In this document: positions 21,238-33,439 of the stretch, piece after piece
How positions within the stretch are numbered: position 1 is the first letter of the stretch
Layout of the letters: the number at the start of each line of letters is the position of its first letter
DNA from: Stomorhina lunata
Lineage: Eukaryota > Arthropoda > Insecta > Diptera > Rhiniidae
Length of the DNA: 64,000 nt
Reading direction: 5' to 3'
Assembly: GCA_933228675.1 (NCBI GenBank)
Contig: OW121741.1
Span: 42,493,080 to 42,557,079, forward strand
The notes under the pieces: generated by a model
Seen by the model: the letters and a program-made list of their open reading frames with translations, nothing else
The model's database searches: none
What the model was told of the DNA's origin: nothing
Program-made: the position numbers and the translations under genes

Positions 21238-22018
21238 AACAAGTAAAAAAGTGCTATAGTCGGTCAAGCCCGGCCATACGATACCCTTCACAACTAAGGT
21301 CAAAGGTGTTCTTTTTACTAATTAAAAACAAATATTAGAAACATATTCTCCAAACTTACACATTTAAGCTGTTTCCGTCATTGGGACTTATATGAGAGCT
21401 AGGGTAAAATGCAGACCGATGATCTCGAAATTTGGCGAATTGATTACAGTTGTTACAAAAATTATGTATGCATAAATAAACTTAAAATTCTCATTATCTT
21501 CGGATTTCCGAGCCTTTTAGTCCTTTAGTGCGTTTTGAGAAAAGAGTTTGTATGGGAGCTATGGTCAAATGTGGACCGATTTCAACGAAATTTGGTACAG
21601 TGATTAAGGTTTACATAAGCCGTATATGTTTTAAATTTCGTGAAAAATATTGATTTTTGTGGCAAATATATCAATTCCGGGAAGTGGGACCTATGGGAGG
21701 TACCATAAATAATGGACCGATTTCGCCGAATTTCAATAGCCATGGTCCCATTATCAAACAAATGATCTGTGCCAAATTTCATCAAATTATCTTTAGAATT
21801 GCGACCTGTAGTTTGATTACAAGGTTTACATGGGGGTCCAGCCAGCCAGCCGTCCAGCCAGCCAGCCAGACGGACGGACATCGCTAAATCGACTCAGAAA
21901 GTGATTCTAAGCCTATTGGTATACTAAAAGATGGGTCTAAGACAAATATTTCTATGCGTTACATACATCAGCACAAACTTATAATACCCTTTCCACCTAT
22001 GGTGGTGAAGGGTATAAT
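21238..22018 (+). repeat. Dispersed repeat family A, copy 1
   Basis: Starts AACAAGTAAAAAAGTGC, then a small hairpin (AGTCGGTCAAGCCCGGC), then GATACCCTTCAC, and ends GTGGTGAAGGGTATAAT; the last two are inverted relative to each other. Inside, the phrase GGAGCTATGGTCAAATGTGG and degraded versions recur three times, each followed by ACCGATTT. A near-constant 3' part contains (CCAG)n/(GACG)n. Confidence 0.8.
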
Positions 22019-22138
22019 AACCAAATTGTGAAAAAAGTAACCAAAATTTTAAACGGCAATACTGAAGTACATTAAAATTTAATTCATAGAAATTTTCTGA
22101 CATGACGCAAAAGTTCAGACCAAACAGTTCTATAGGAA

Positions 22139-22938
22139 AACAAGTAAGAAAGCGCTATAGTCGGTCAAGCCGACCATACGATACCCTTCACCACTAAGGT
22201 CAAAGGTGTTATTTTTCGTGTGTAAAGACAAATATTTGCTAAATTTTGCCATCATACAAACATTTTCTCAAAACTTATATATTCAACCTGTTTCCGTCAT
22301 TTGGACTTATATGAGAGCTAGGGTCAAATGTTTACCGATTATCTCGAAATTTGGCAGATTAATTACAGTTGTTACAAAAATTATGTATGCAAAAAATAGA
22401 CTCAAAATTTCCATTATCTTTAGATTTACGAGCGTTTTAGTGATTTTTTTCTCATTTAGTGCGTTTTTAAAGAAGAGTTTGTATGGGAGCTATGGTCAAA
22501 TGTGGACCGATTTCAACAAAATTTCGTACAGTGATTTTAGTTGACATAAGCAGTATTTGTTTTAAATTTCATGAAAAAATATTGATATTCGTGGCCAATA
22601 TAGCAATTCCGGGAAGTGGGACCTATGGGAGGTACCATAAATAATGGACCAATTTTGACCAATTTCAATAGCCATGGTCCCATTATCAAAAAAATGATCT
22701 GTGCCAAATTTCATCAAATTATCTTTAGAATTGCGACCTGTAGTTTGATTACAAGGTTTACATGGGGGTTCAGCCAGCCAGACGGACGGACGGACGGACA
22801 TCGCTAAATCGACTCAGAAAGTGATTCTAAGCCTATTGGTATACTAAAAGGTGGGTCTAAGACAAATATTTCTATGTGTTACAAACATCAGCACAAACTT
22901 ATAATACCCTTTCCACCTATGGTGGTGAAGGGTATAAT
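22139..22938 (+). repeat. Dispersed repeat family A, copy 2
   Basis: Same ends and internal modules as copy 1 (AACAAGTAAGAAAGCGC to AAGGGTATAAT), about 800 bp. It is separated from copy 1 by 120 bp. Confidence 0.85.
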
Positions 22939-23887
22939 GAGAGCTTTGTTATGTCAACGATAAAAAAGTTTTATGGTATAATAAGCCCTCAAACAAGCTT
23001 ATAATCTTGATTTCAGTCATTGAATACAAATAATTTATACTTAAAAAATAAAACTGCTATACATAAATTCTTAGAAAAATTTTGTCTGCTGAATCCAAAA
23101 ATGATTTCATTTTTTTCTAGTTGGCTCTAGTTTTCGGGATATAATTTTATTTTTCGAAAAATAGATTTTTGGAAACACTTAATTTTGTTTATTCTTCTAT
23201 TTTTTATAATTTTCTTAATAAACATTTTTTTTGAAAAAAATTATTTTCTGTGTAAATTCCTCGATATCTCTAAAACGATCAAGAAAAATGTGAGAAGGAC
23301 TTAAAGATTCTTATAAGCTCAATACAGTTAGCTGTTTTTGAGTTATATTAGTGCTATTCCAAAAACCACCTTTTCAGAAAATAAATGATATCTCGAAAAC
23401 TAGACTTAACTCGGAATAACCAATAAAACTTTTGGATTTTACAGACCAAAGTCATCTAGAAATCTCGTGCCGCAAAATCTTGTTGACCTGTGTAATTAAA
23501 ACATCAAATATTGTAATCAAGCACAAACTATATAATATTCTACATCACTGAGATCATGTGGTAAATTTTTCCAAAAACTCTTTCGTTTCTTTAAAGACAT
23601 ACATGTGCCACTTACGAAAAGATCTGTGTAAAATTTGATGATTTGATAAATGTCGATTTTGAAGAAAATGTTCATTTGACTTTTATAAACAATATTAAAA
23701 AATGTAACCAAAATGAAAAAAATGTACACACTATGGAAAAAAGTAATCAATTTTGGTTAGAAGTACACAAAACGGCAACGCTGCGTATGATTTCATTAAG
23801 AAACTACCATAAATAGTAAAAATAAACACGGCAAATACAAATGTTTTATATTTATAACACAAATTCTTTTAAAATTTATTTAAAAAT
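22939..23887. other. AT-rich spacer, nothing recognised
   Basis: No supportable gene; 23888 is the 3' end of a U1 gene. Confidence 0.4.
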
Positions 23888-24052
23888 TCGGGACGGCGCG
23901 AACGCCATTCCCGGCTATCAAAAATTACACGCACGAGTTATTCACATTAGGAATAATCGCGGAGGTCAACTCAATCGTAAAGTGCAATGATCGAGCCTCA
24001 CTCCGGGGGAACTGCCTTCATGATCACAGTAACCCCTACGCCAGGTAAGTAT
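23888..24052 (-). ncRNA. U1: U1 snRNA gene, copy 1
   Basis: 165 nt. The 5' end (at 24052) reads ATACTTACCTGGCGTAG, the sequence that pairs with 5' splice sites. Stem-loop I has GATCATGAAGG in the U1-70K loop. Stem-loop II has the U1A/SNF loop ATTGCAC. The Sm site is AATTTTTGAT and the 3' stem-loop is capped by a TTCG tetraloop (GGCGTTCGCGCC). Compared with copies 3 and 4, two bases differ in stem I and they are complementary to each other (ACCG/CGGT becomes ACTG/CAGT), so pairing is kept. The RNA would act in the U1 snRNP in spliceosome assembly. A fly-type PSEA lies at -61. I regard the gene as probably functional. Confidence 0.95.
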
Positions 24053-24091
24053 GCTTTTCTGTGCTCAAACTAAATTACTTAAAGTGAAAAC

Positions 24092-24113
24092 TAGTCCAAC
24101 TGATTGAGAATTA
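24092..24113 (-). promoter_or_regulatory. PSEA of U1 copy 1
   Basis: The minus strand reads TAATTCTCAATCAGTTGG... at -61 to -40 from the U1 start, the position and 5' half (TAATTC-CA) of the Drosophila U1 PSEA. Confidence 0.75.
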
Positions 24114-24500
24114 TAATTATTTCTAGTAATGTGTAGCTACACTTTATGAGTGATACTAATAAGTGATAAACATTCAAACACACTCCGAATAATAAGGGTG
24201 AAAACGGAGATTAGCTTGACAGAATGAAATGCATATCTACAAGAAAATATTTGTTTTTAGAACATGTTGTGTAAGTAAAGTTGCCAGATAAAATGTATGA
24301 AATGCTTGAGCTTGCCAGATTTGGAGATTTATAGTAAAACTTTTAGCCACCAATCTCCCCGTTTTCTGCGAAAAATTCTGAGAGATTGCGCTAACAGCTT
24401 GTTGTTACACTTATATTCGTAAAGAACTTAAAAACATTGGGACAGTAATTTGAGTGACATTATAAATAAGTATATATACCCTAATGTACCTTTTAAATAT

Positions 24501-25468
24501 TACGAAAGTGCGAAATTGAACCGTAACTCTCCCAGAAATGTTCTACATAACATGAAAACGTGATGTGCAAGTTTATTTCAAAATTGCATCAGGGGAACTT
24601 TTTCGTATGGGAAAAAATGGGAGTATTTTTGGTTTTGACCAAAATTTTTCCCAGAAAATTTGTGTGCTAGAAAAATTTACTTTAGGATAAATAAGTTTCA
24701 AAGTAATGATTTACAATTATATGACTAGTAAGTACTAAATAATCGAATTTTTCTAAAATAACAGAATTTATGTTTTTTTCATATCGCACTTGTTCAACAA
24801 GAGGATATTAACTCAAAATTTTTAAATTTTCACTTTTTAGAAGAAAATGATGTGTAGTGGTCTTATCTACCCATTGTAAAAATCTGACATCATTTTCACT
24901 ATAATTTCGCCAAAAAACTACAGTTTTACCCTTCTTCTTTATATGAAAGTAGTAGTAAAATAAAATAGTTTTTTGACTCAACTGAAAATTTTTAAATTTT
25001 GAGTTAATACCCTCTTGTTGATCAAGTGCGATATTAGAATATTAAACTTTTTTTTTTAGGCCGGTTTCAAAAATCATTTTTAAATTTTTTGAAAATTTTG
25101 TTCAACAAATATTACAAATAATAAATTTGCTTTCCGATATCACAAAACAAATAAATGAAAGAATAAAATTCAAAAAACTAAAGTTGATATCTTTAACTGT
25201 TTCGCCGTACCTACGATTTGGAATAGTAGAATTTCGCGAATATGTGATTTTTTGGTGAAAAATTGCAATAATTCATGGATTTTTAATGTTGATGACTTAA
25301 AATAAAGCTACTTTTGTATACTTTTATATTCCATTTTTTAAATAACTTAATTAAGTTTTTGTCATACAAAAAATTTAGCACTTTGTGTTGAAAAAAATAG
25401 CACAGCATGTTTTCATGTTACGTAGAACATTTCTGGGGGGAGTTACGGTACAATTTCGCACTTTCGTA
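24501..25468. mobile_element. Foldback-type element, about 70-bp terminal inverted repeats
   Basis: The left end TACGAAAGTGCGAAATTG, running through ACCGTAACTC and CAGAAATGTTCTAC, is repeated in inverted form at 25400-25468. A second inverted pair lies inside (TTCAACAAGAGG near 24788, and CCTCTTGTTGATCAAG near 25010). No coding sequence. The nested inverted repeats suggest a foldback or MITE-type element. Confidence 0.75.
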
Positions 25469-25679
25469 AAATAATGTGCACCCTATTATACATATAAACC
25501 AATATTTTTTTTATCAAATAAATAAAATAACAACTCTTAACAAAAAACAATTTCATATAATCTACTGGGGATTTTTGAGAAAACCAATGATCCATTTTCG
25601 GAAGGAAGGTTTTAAGATCGTCTGGCAGCCCTGCCACTATTACTATTCTTGTTTCAACTAAAACACAGTTTGATACAAA

Positions 25680-26110
25680 TATTTGTATACCCTTCACCAC
25701 CATACGTCGAACGGGTATATTGAGCTTGTGATAATGTTTGTAACGCATAGAAATATTATATTTTAAATATACTAAATAATTTTGAATCACTTTCTTTAAA
25801 AATGTCCGTCATTCTGGCTGGAGTACATGAAAGCTTTATATCGATGAACAGGTCAATTTTAAAGATAATTTAATAAAATTTGACAGACATTTCTTTTGGT
25901 AAAAGGATGTTCCGGTACTATTTGGAACAAACGGGATCATTATTTCGGGTACCTTTCATAGAAGTATCTTTGCCGGAGTAGAGTTGTAGGCCATTTTCAG
26001 CCACATTTTTTTTGTATTTTTATAAAATTTGGCAAAAATATTGTTCATATTTTACAATATCTTCCATACAAGATAAACTCTCAAAAGAAACACAGTATGT
26101 AATTCTTTAA
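25680..26110 (-). repeat. Degraded family A fragment
   Basis: The minus-strand end signature TATACCCTTCACCACCATA, followed by GTTTGTAACGCATAGAAATA, matches family A. A matching other end (GTCAGGCTTGACCGACTAT) lies at about 28420-28445. So one old copy may have been split by the copy at 26121 and the hAT at 26943. Confidence 0.55.
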
Positions 26111-26120
26111 GTTATGTAAA

Positions 26121-26889
26121 AACAAGTAAGAAAGCGCTATAGTCGGTCAAGCCGACCATACGATACCCTTCACCACTAAGGTCAAAGGTGTTATTTGCTA
26201 AATCTTGCCATCATACAAACATTTTTTAAAAACGTATATATTCAACCTGTTTCCGTCAGTTGGACTTATATGAGAGCTAGGGTCAAATGTGGACCGATTA
26301 TCTCGAAATTTGGCAAATTGATTACAGTTATTACAAAAATTATGTATGCAAAAACTAAACTCAAAATTTTCATTATCTTCAGATTAACGAGCGTTTTAGT
26401 GACTTTATGTCTCATTTAGTGCGTTTTTGAAGAAGAGTTTGTATGGGAGCTATGGTCAAATGTGGACCGATTTCAACGAAATTTGGTACAGTGATTTAGG
26501 TTTACATAAGCAGTATCTGTTTAAATTTCATGAAAAAATATTGATATTTGTGGTCAATATAGCAATTCCGGGAAGTGGGACCTATGGGAGGTACCATAAA
26601 TAATGAACCGATTTTGACCAATTTCAATAGCCATGGTCCCATTATTAAAAAAATTATCTGTGCCAAATTTCATCAAATTATTTTTAGAATTTCGACCTGT
26701 AGTTTGATTACAAGGTTTACATGGGGGTCCAGCCAGCCAGACGGACGGACATCGCTAAATCGACTCAGAAAGTGATTCTAAGTCTATTGGTATACTAAAA
26801 GGTGGGTCTAAGACAAATATTTCTATGCGTTACAAACATCAGCACAAACTTATAATACCCTTTCCACCTATGGTGGTGAAGGGTATAAT
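26121..26889 (+). repeat. Dispersed repeat family A, copy 3
   Basis: Complete ends (AACAAGTAAGAAAGCGC, AAGGGTATAAT) and the same three internal modules. Confidence 0.85.
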
Positions 26890-26942
26890 AACCATGTACG
26901 GACAGCTCTAAGTGATAAAATTAAAAAATAGACCTGTGTCTC

Positions 26943-28196
26943 TAGGGTTTCCAGTCAGGCTGGATTCGACTGGATTGTCCAGCTTTTTTAGTGCTGGTCC
27001 AGTGTCAAGCTAAAATTAAATTCGTCCAGCTAAAAAATTAAGAATTGCAATTTTTTTAAATTTTTAAAAATTATTTTTATGAAAAAGAATTATTGCATTC
27101 TTTTGCAAAAATGTATTTTTTATGCGTCGATCAATCGATTTCTTGATCAAGTTCATTTTGTAATAAAATTATCCTCCATCAAATTTCCCCACTGAACTTA
27201 CTTTACTTTCATGGACTATATCAAAAACCTGTTATGTGCGCATATCCTATAATTCGTAGGTCAAGCTTTGAAAGATTTTCCTCTACTTGGCCTTTCTATC
27301 GTATTTTCGGACGTCCTCTTTTATGAGTTCATTCGGGACCGTTCTCGAATACTTTTGTTGCTGGAGTATTTTCATACATTCGCAGAACATGTCCCAGCCA
27401 ACGTAGCCGGTGCTTTTTGATGCGTTTTACTATGTCGATGTCAACGTACAACTCATACTGCTCATTGTTCATTCATTCATGTTCGATATTCATTGTTGAT
27501 GCAAAATGGTTCAAAGATTTTTCGTAGAATCTTCCTCTCAACAACTGCAAGAATAGATTCCTCTGCCTGTGCAAGTGCCCATGATTCAATACGGGTGGTA
27601 TAAGCGTTTTGTAGAGCGTAGTTTAAGTTCTTACAAAAATGCTTTATTTCTTATCTGCCAGCTTATGCCAAAATAGCATTTGTTGGCAAGTATGATTCTA
27701 CGTTTGATTTTGAAACTTAAGTCGTTATTTATGTTGACGGCGGTAGCAAGGTAAACAAATTCTTTTACAACCTAGTAGCTATAGTTCTCAACGATCACAT
27801 GTGATCCAATTCTTGCGGATTGCCTGCTTGTAGAAATCTGTAGTTTTTATTTGATTCATTGACCCATTTTATTAGATTCCTTCTCGATACTTGAAAAGGC
27901 GGCAGTCAAATCGAGCAATGTGCGTCCCATGATATCAATGTCATCGACAAACGCGCGTAGCATGTGTTTTCTATTGAAAATTGTTTTGTTTTTAGATCTC
28001 GGACGATTTAATTTTCTCTCGATATCGCTGCGGTTAATTACTTTATTCGAAATTCTGTTTATCAAAAATATAAAGATTCATCGAAGCAAATTATTTAAGC
28101 AAGTTTTTTATTATTAATGTCCAGCTAATTTTTGGGTTGTCAAGCTTTTTTTTTTCTTATGTCCAGCCTTTTTAGGATTTGTGTCTGGCAACCCTA
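26943..28196. mobile_element. hAT-type non-autonomous element (family 2) with nested LINE fragment
   Basis: Ends TAGGGTTTCCAGTCA and the complement TGTCTGGCAACCCTA are imperfect inverted repeats. They are flanked by a perfect 8-bp duplication, TGTGTCTC at 26935-26942 and 28197-28204. CAGCTTTTTTAG/GTCCAGC phrases recur near both ends. The interior is mostly a non-LTR retrotransposon fragment. Confidence 0.88.
27180..28065 (-). pseudogene. Non-LTR retrotransposon family 1 fragment nested in hAT
   Basis: The minus strand carries AFVDDIDIMGRTL (28065-27856), then degraded sequence through the KIF/HELYEL region to a 3' part near 27240, paralogous to 16365-17280. Many frame breaks. Confidence 0.75.
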
Positions 28197-28204
28197 TGTG
28201 TCTC

Positions 28205-28611
28205 CCAGTTTTGCCCAAATTTGGGGCCTCGGTATCATTTTTGTAAAAAACTTATGACTTTCTTATATCTTACAAACCGTTCGTTGACATACATAAATAT
28301 ACTTAAATTTTTCTCATTTGAAAATATAGCATATGTATGTACCTCTAATAATTAGGAAATACATACATACTTGTAAAATTGTTGTTCCATATATAACATT
28401 TGTAGTAAAGGGTATCAAATAGTCAGGCTTGACCGACTATAGCATTTTCTTCGTTGTGTTCATTTATGTTTACAAACAAGAAGTACAGAATGTATAATAT
28501 TTTCGCAATGCGGAATTTATTGTAATTTTAAACGAAACTGAGTTCTGTGATGTGGCTTGCAAAATAAAAATACATACTTGCATACACTTTTTAAAAAGAT
28601 TTCACAATTTA
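28205..28611. other. AT-rich spacer with family A terminus
   Basis: 28395-28450 reads AAGGGTATC... then GGCTTGACCGACTATAGC, the complement of a family A 5' end. Nothing else recognised. Confidence 0.5.
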
Positions 28612-30352
28612 ACAAGTAAGAGTGTTATATTCGGCTGTGCCGAATCTTATATACCCACCATCAAGTTGTGTTAAATTCAGAAACAGGGTGCAGCTAATTC
28701 AAAATCTGGACCAAAACTGAAACAAACGCTAAGCTAATTGGTATTGTTGGTAAAACCTTTGGACTAAATTCGGTTGCCGTAGCTCTATAGTTCAACATTT
28801 AAAAATATTTTAGTGGTTTCCCTAGTATTTACTTTGATCAAAATTCGGTCTCATAACCGGGTATAGTTTTACATTAATAAGTTGTTAAATACTTTTCGTT
28901 AATATGTAGTTAGGCTAAACACGTTAATAGTAATACGGCAGGTCCATATATTTCGTTATATATAAAGTCATCATATATAAAGTCTGGGCTGAACATTGAT
29001 TGATGCCTATCTAATTTCATAGGTGTAATCTTAATATAATGAATGTACCTTAAATCTTTTTGATTGTAAATATAAAAAGGGGATGTTATATATATAAAAA
29101 TTATAGCCAAATGTTGACCGATTGTAACAAAATTTTACGCACTGGCTGGTATATATATAGAGCTTATTCTTGCAAAATTTAGTGACCATAGCTATCATAG
29201 TTTCAAATTTAATAGCTTTTAACTGGCCTTTGCTAAAATTTTTGGTTTCCGTGAGTGTTTTTTATATGATAGCTAAAGTCAAATATGGACTGATTCCTAT
29301 AAAATCTGATAAACTGATCAAAAATTGCATAAAACTTCCCTATTTTAAATTTAATCGTCATAGCTATTACAATTGTATTCAATTTATGAGCATTAATGTG
29401 TTTCCCGGGGCGGGGTTATATGGGAGCTCTAACTAAATTTGAACCGATTTTGTCCATTTTCAACACACATCTTTTTCAAGATATCCAAAATACTTTTGTT
29501 AAATTTTGTCCCTCTAGCTCTTCTCGTTAAGGAGCTATCGTGCTTTTATCTGACGGACAGACGGACATAAACAACCTTTTATATGGGAGCTATGGTCAAA
29601 TGGTGACCGATTGTGACAAAATTTGGCGCACTGCCTTGCATTGACATAAGACTTTCTTGTGCCTTATTTAGTCTTAGTAGCTTTTGTAGTTAAGGAGCTA
29701 TCACGATTTTATCTGACGGACAGACGGACATAAATCCCCTTTTCTTTTTGAATTTTTGTGTTTTCGTAAGTTTTTTATATGGGAGCTAGGTCAAATGGTG
29801 ACCGATTGCGACAAAATTGATATAAGACTTTCTTGTGCCAAATTTGGTGGTTATATTTGTTATACTTTTAGATTTTTTAGCATTTAAGTGTATTTTAGGT
29901 GAAATTTAGGCTGTTTTCGTAAGTTTTTTGTATGGGAGCTATGGCTAAATCTGAACCGATTTTGATGAAATTTTACACGCTGTCTAGGGCTAATGTAAAA
30001 CTTCTATATACCAAAATTTTATCATCATAGCTGCTATAATTTGTCATTTATTAACAAATAAGCGATTAGCCTAGACGAGGTTATACGGGAGCTATGGTCA
30101 AATGTGAACCGATTTTGCCCAATTTCAATACCAAAAGAATAAAGAATATTTTTACTAAGTTTCAGTGAGCTAGCTCCTTTCGTTTAGGCGTTATCGTGAT
30201 TTCAACAGACAGACGGACATGGCTCAATCGTCTTAGAATTTCATAAGGATTCAGAATATATATCGTTTTTGGTTTTTGAGCCAATATTAAGGAAATTACA
30301 AACGGAATGACAACCTCAATATACCCCCCATTCTTTTTGATGGTGGGTATAA
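28612..30352 (+). repeat. Dispersed repeat family B, complete copy
   Basis: Begins AACAAGTAAGAGTGTTATAT with a hairpin TTCGGCTGTGCCGAA and then TATACCCACCATCA, and ends TGATGGTGGGTATAAA. The interior repeats TATGGGAGCTATGGTCAAAT...GACCGATT at least five times, plus GACGGACAGACGGACAT. The ends and module link it to family A. Confidence 0.85.
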
Positions 30353-30442
30353 AAAGTTGTAAACAATTTTTGACACTAGAAACAAAATTAAATCCCAAGA
30401 ATTTGTAATTCTTAAAATAACTTAAAAGCAATTAAAGTCGGA

Positions 30443-30513
30443 CTTTAGATGGCTCATGTAGCTAAGGCAAAGAAGTGTTAGTCAGAAGGTTGTGGGTTCA
30501 AATCCAGCTCTAA
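30443..30513 (+). repeat. tRNA-like (possible SINE head)
   Basis: A B-box-like GGGTTCAAATCC at 30494-30505 and a weak A-box-like TGGCTCATGTAGC 40 nt upstream. The arms do not form a convincing cloverleaf, so I call it tRNA-derived rather than a tRNA. Confidence 0.4.
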
Positions 30514-30777
30514 CTTCGTTTTAGTATTTGTTTTATTTATTAATTGTTTATTTCTTTAAATTACAATAAAATCACACACAAAAAAAGTTTTTTCGAATTG
30601 CCTTTTCAACAATTGTTCGACAGAAAGACATTTTTTATTGTAATAAAAATATTGCAAAAAATGTTTAACAAACAAAATGTATTTTTTTATTAATCTGTAA
30701 ATAAGTGATGATTTCGTGGGCGCTTCTCTAATAGATTTCCTTATTTTTGTATATCGTAATTTTTTTTTATATTACTA

Positions 30778-31491
30778 CAGGCAACTCCCGGTATAACGAA
30801 AGATATAATGTCAGGCTCATTCGTAATACAGAAATATTCGTTATATCGCAAAGTTTTTATACTCTACACCACCATAGATATATTGGTCTGAGACCACCTA
30901 CTAATCTACTCGTAATCAATAACTGAGTCGATTTAACGATGTCAGTTCGTTCGACTGCTGTTCAGGCTTGTCATCAATGTAATCTCCTTATTAAAGTCCC
31001 CTTTTCAAGGATAATTTTATGAAAGTTAGTACAGACATCTTTTTTATAGTGAGACTAACAATACTAAAATCGGTTCTTTATTTCAGGAACCTTTCATAGG
31101 TCTGGCTTCCCGAAATTTAGATTTTGCCCTCAAATTTTATTATATTTATACAAAATTAAGAGGAAATATTTCTTTAAAATTTAAAAATCACTGTACGAAA
31201 TTTTCGTTGGAATCGGTCAAAATCTTAAGAAAACGACAATTTGATTCTTTTTTTGCACAGTTTACATATTTTTTACTTGTTTTTTTACTTCCTTTTTAGT
31301 CGGTTTTCAAATACACATTAATAAAATGTTTAAATTCATGGAAATTTTCCATAACTTTTTTTTATTATTCGTTATATCGCGTATTAAATTTGCTTAATAT
31401 TCGCTATATAAGATATTCAATGGAAAAAATAATAGCGTTCGTTATATCCAATTTTCGTTAAATCGGGATTCGTTATACACGGCTTTGCCTG
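30778..31491. mobile_element. pogo/Tigger-like TA-flanked MITE
   Basis: Ends CAGGCAACTCCCGGTATAACGA and the complement of TTCGTTATACACGGCTTTGCCTG are imperfect inverted repeats, flanked by TA at 30776-30777 and 31492-31493. Several CGTTATATCG phrases occur near each end. The middle (30858-31300) is a degraded family A-like fragment. Confidence 0.75.
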
Positions 31492-31545
31492 TATTTTTTA
31501 TTATATCTTGAGAATCTTCCACAAATTATGATTTATTCATTTATG

Positions 31546-31710
31546 TCGGGACGGCGCGAACGCCATTCCCGGCTATCAAAAATTACACGCACGAGTTATT
31601 CACATTAGGAATAATCGCGGAGGTCAACTCAATCGTAAAGTGCAATGATCGAGCCTCACTCCGAGGGAACCGCCTTCATGATCACGGTAACCCCTACGCC
31701 AGGTAAGTAT
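31546..31710 (-). ncRNA. U1: U1 snRNA gene, copy 2
   Basis: 165 nt with the same landmarks as copy 1: ATACTTACCTGG at the 5' end (31710), GATCATGAAGG, ATTGCAC, AATTTTTGAT and a TTCG-capped terminal stem. Against the other copies it has one base change in the 3' strand of stem I (CCCC to CCCT), which a G-U pair can tolerate. The upstream PSEA is present but its 5' half is changed (TGATTCTAATTT). Probably functional; promoter strength uncertain. Confidence 0.93.
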
Positions 31711-31749
31711 GCTTTTCAATGCTCAAACAAAATTACTTATACAGAAATA

Positions 31750-31771
31750 GAAATAAACTAAATTAGAATCA
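31750..31771 (-). promoter_or_regulatory. PSEA of U1 copy 2
   Basis: The minus strand reads TGATTCTAATTTAGTTTATT.. at -61 to -40, similar to copies 3 and 4 but with changes at the start. Confidence 0.6.
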
Positions 31772-33190
31772 TAAAGGACCATAAATACAAGGATATACAG
31801 GATGTTTTTGAAAGAAGTAAAATCTTTTATTTTAGGGGTGGAATGTATATAGACAAAAATCAAATAGTTTTAATTTTCGGAAATAAAAAAATTACAAACA
31901 TTTTTTGATCGCACACTTAATTTGTTTTGGGGTTATATTAAGAGAGCTTAGGGAATGTAAAATCCGTTCGCGTTAATGATTTAACGCGATGCGCTCAGAA
32001 GTTATGGCGGTTAAAACAAAAATTTCTAAAAAAAAAAATTTAAAACTATTTTATTTTTATTAGTTTTATGTTGATTTTGATACAACTTATACATTTTCAG
32101 GTGTTCTGTCGTTTCATGGCATTATGGTAGCTTATATATGCCTTAACACGAAGAAATAATGCAATTATGCAAGTGAAAAAAAATGTTAACAATATTTTTT
32201 TGATTTTTTTAACCGCGATTTTCGCGAAATTTTACAAAATGTGAGTCTTAGTGAGATTCAGCTGCCTTGACTTATGGACAAATTTAATTTAAAAAATTTT
32301 TAATTAAATATAAGTTTTATTAGGTGCATATCTTTCTAAGATATAAAATTCTTATTTGGTCCATAAAATCGTTAATCCTTATAATTTTTTGGTGCGCTTC
32401 AAATCTAAGCTAAAGCTTCATTAAAGAATAGTTTTAAGACCATTCCTGATCAATTTTGAGCTCAATTCGCGATGTGCTTCATTGAAATATTTTCAGATAA
32501 AACCTTTGCGTTCTCAATTAATAAAGAGATTTTTGACAAACTTTTGATGCAAATCGGTTATAAATGACATCGCTTTTATGCCTTATATGATTTTGTTTCA
32601 GTTTGCATTCTAAAACCACAAAATATGCGAAAAAAAATAAAAAGTGGCAAAAACGAGCTTCAAATTTTGGCAGCCATTAAATAGTATTAGAAGTGACAAA
32701 TTTAGAGGGAAGTGGATTTATCCCCTAAGTGTGGTGACTATTTCGTAGAACAACGACTTGGGTCCAAATGTTAAAACAAATGCAGAAGAAGACGAAATAT
32801 GAAAAAAAACTTGAATGCTTCAATCGATTTTTTAACTTTTTTTTAATTTGCATGCCAATTACACTTAGAAGCGCAAATTTGCGCAATTAAAATATTGTGT
32901 TCAGTATACAGAAGTTTTTGCGAATTCAAGATCTGTAGTTAGATTTTCCAAACTCCTAAGTGTAAAACAATTATTCGAGTTGAAAGTCGGTTTCAAAGGA
33001 ATAAAAACTGTTTGATTTTTTCCCATATTTTTATTCAACAGAAGTGTAAGGGAAAGAAGTTTCACTTTTATTTGAAAAAATAACACAAGTTCAAATAATT
33101 TTTTGCTTTTCTACTATATTTTTATTATGGTCTTCTCATTATAAAACTGTAGATTTTTTTTAAATTGTTGATTTTCGAATAACAAAATTA
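31772..33190. other. AT-rich sequence with an inverted relic pair
   Basis: The phrase AAAAATCAAATAGTTTTAAT near 31857 recurs inverted near 33000-33020 (with GAGTTGAAAGTCGG). Both resemble part of the hAT interior at 52440-52500 (ACCGACTTTCAACTCGAG). No gene seen. Confidence 0.5.
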
Positions 33191-33439
33191 CCCAGTAAAA
33201 CTTTTCATTACCAAATAATGAGTTAAACAGTTAAACTATTGAACACGAACTACTTACTCATTCGCTGTTTAAGTCATTACATTAACATGGGGATGTCATT
33301 GGAGGCAAGTACTTACCAATTGCAGAAAAGTAATGACTTGGGTAAGCAATTTGAAAGACACAACAACAACAGCAACAACTTTTTTGTTGTTGTTTTATTA
33401 AAAACATATATTTTTGAACGAAATACAAAATTTTTTTTA

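Noticed and set aside
22616..22807. Conserved 60-77-residue frame (GPMGGTINNGPI...) in five family A copies
   Set aside because: Present because the copies are recent and similar; start and end vary, the C-terminus runs through a GACG microsatellite, and no codon-position bias was apparent. Treated as non-coding.
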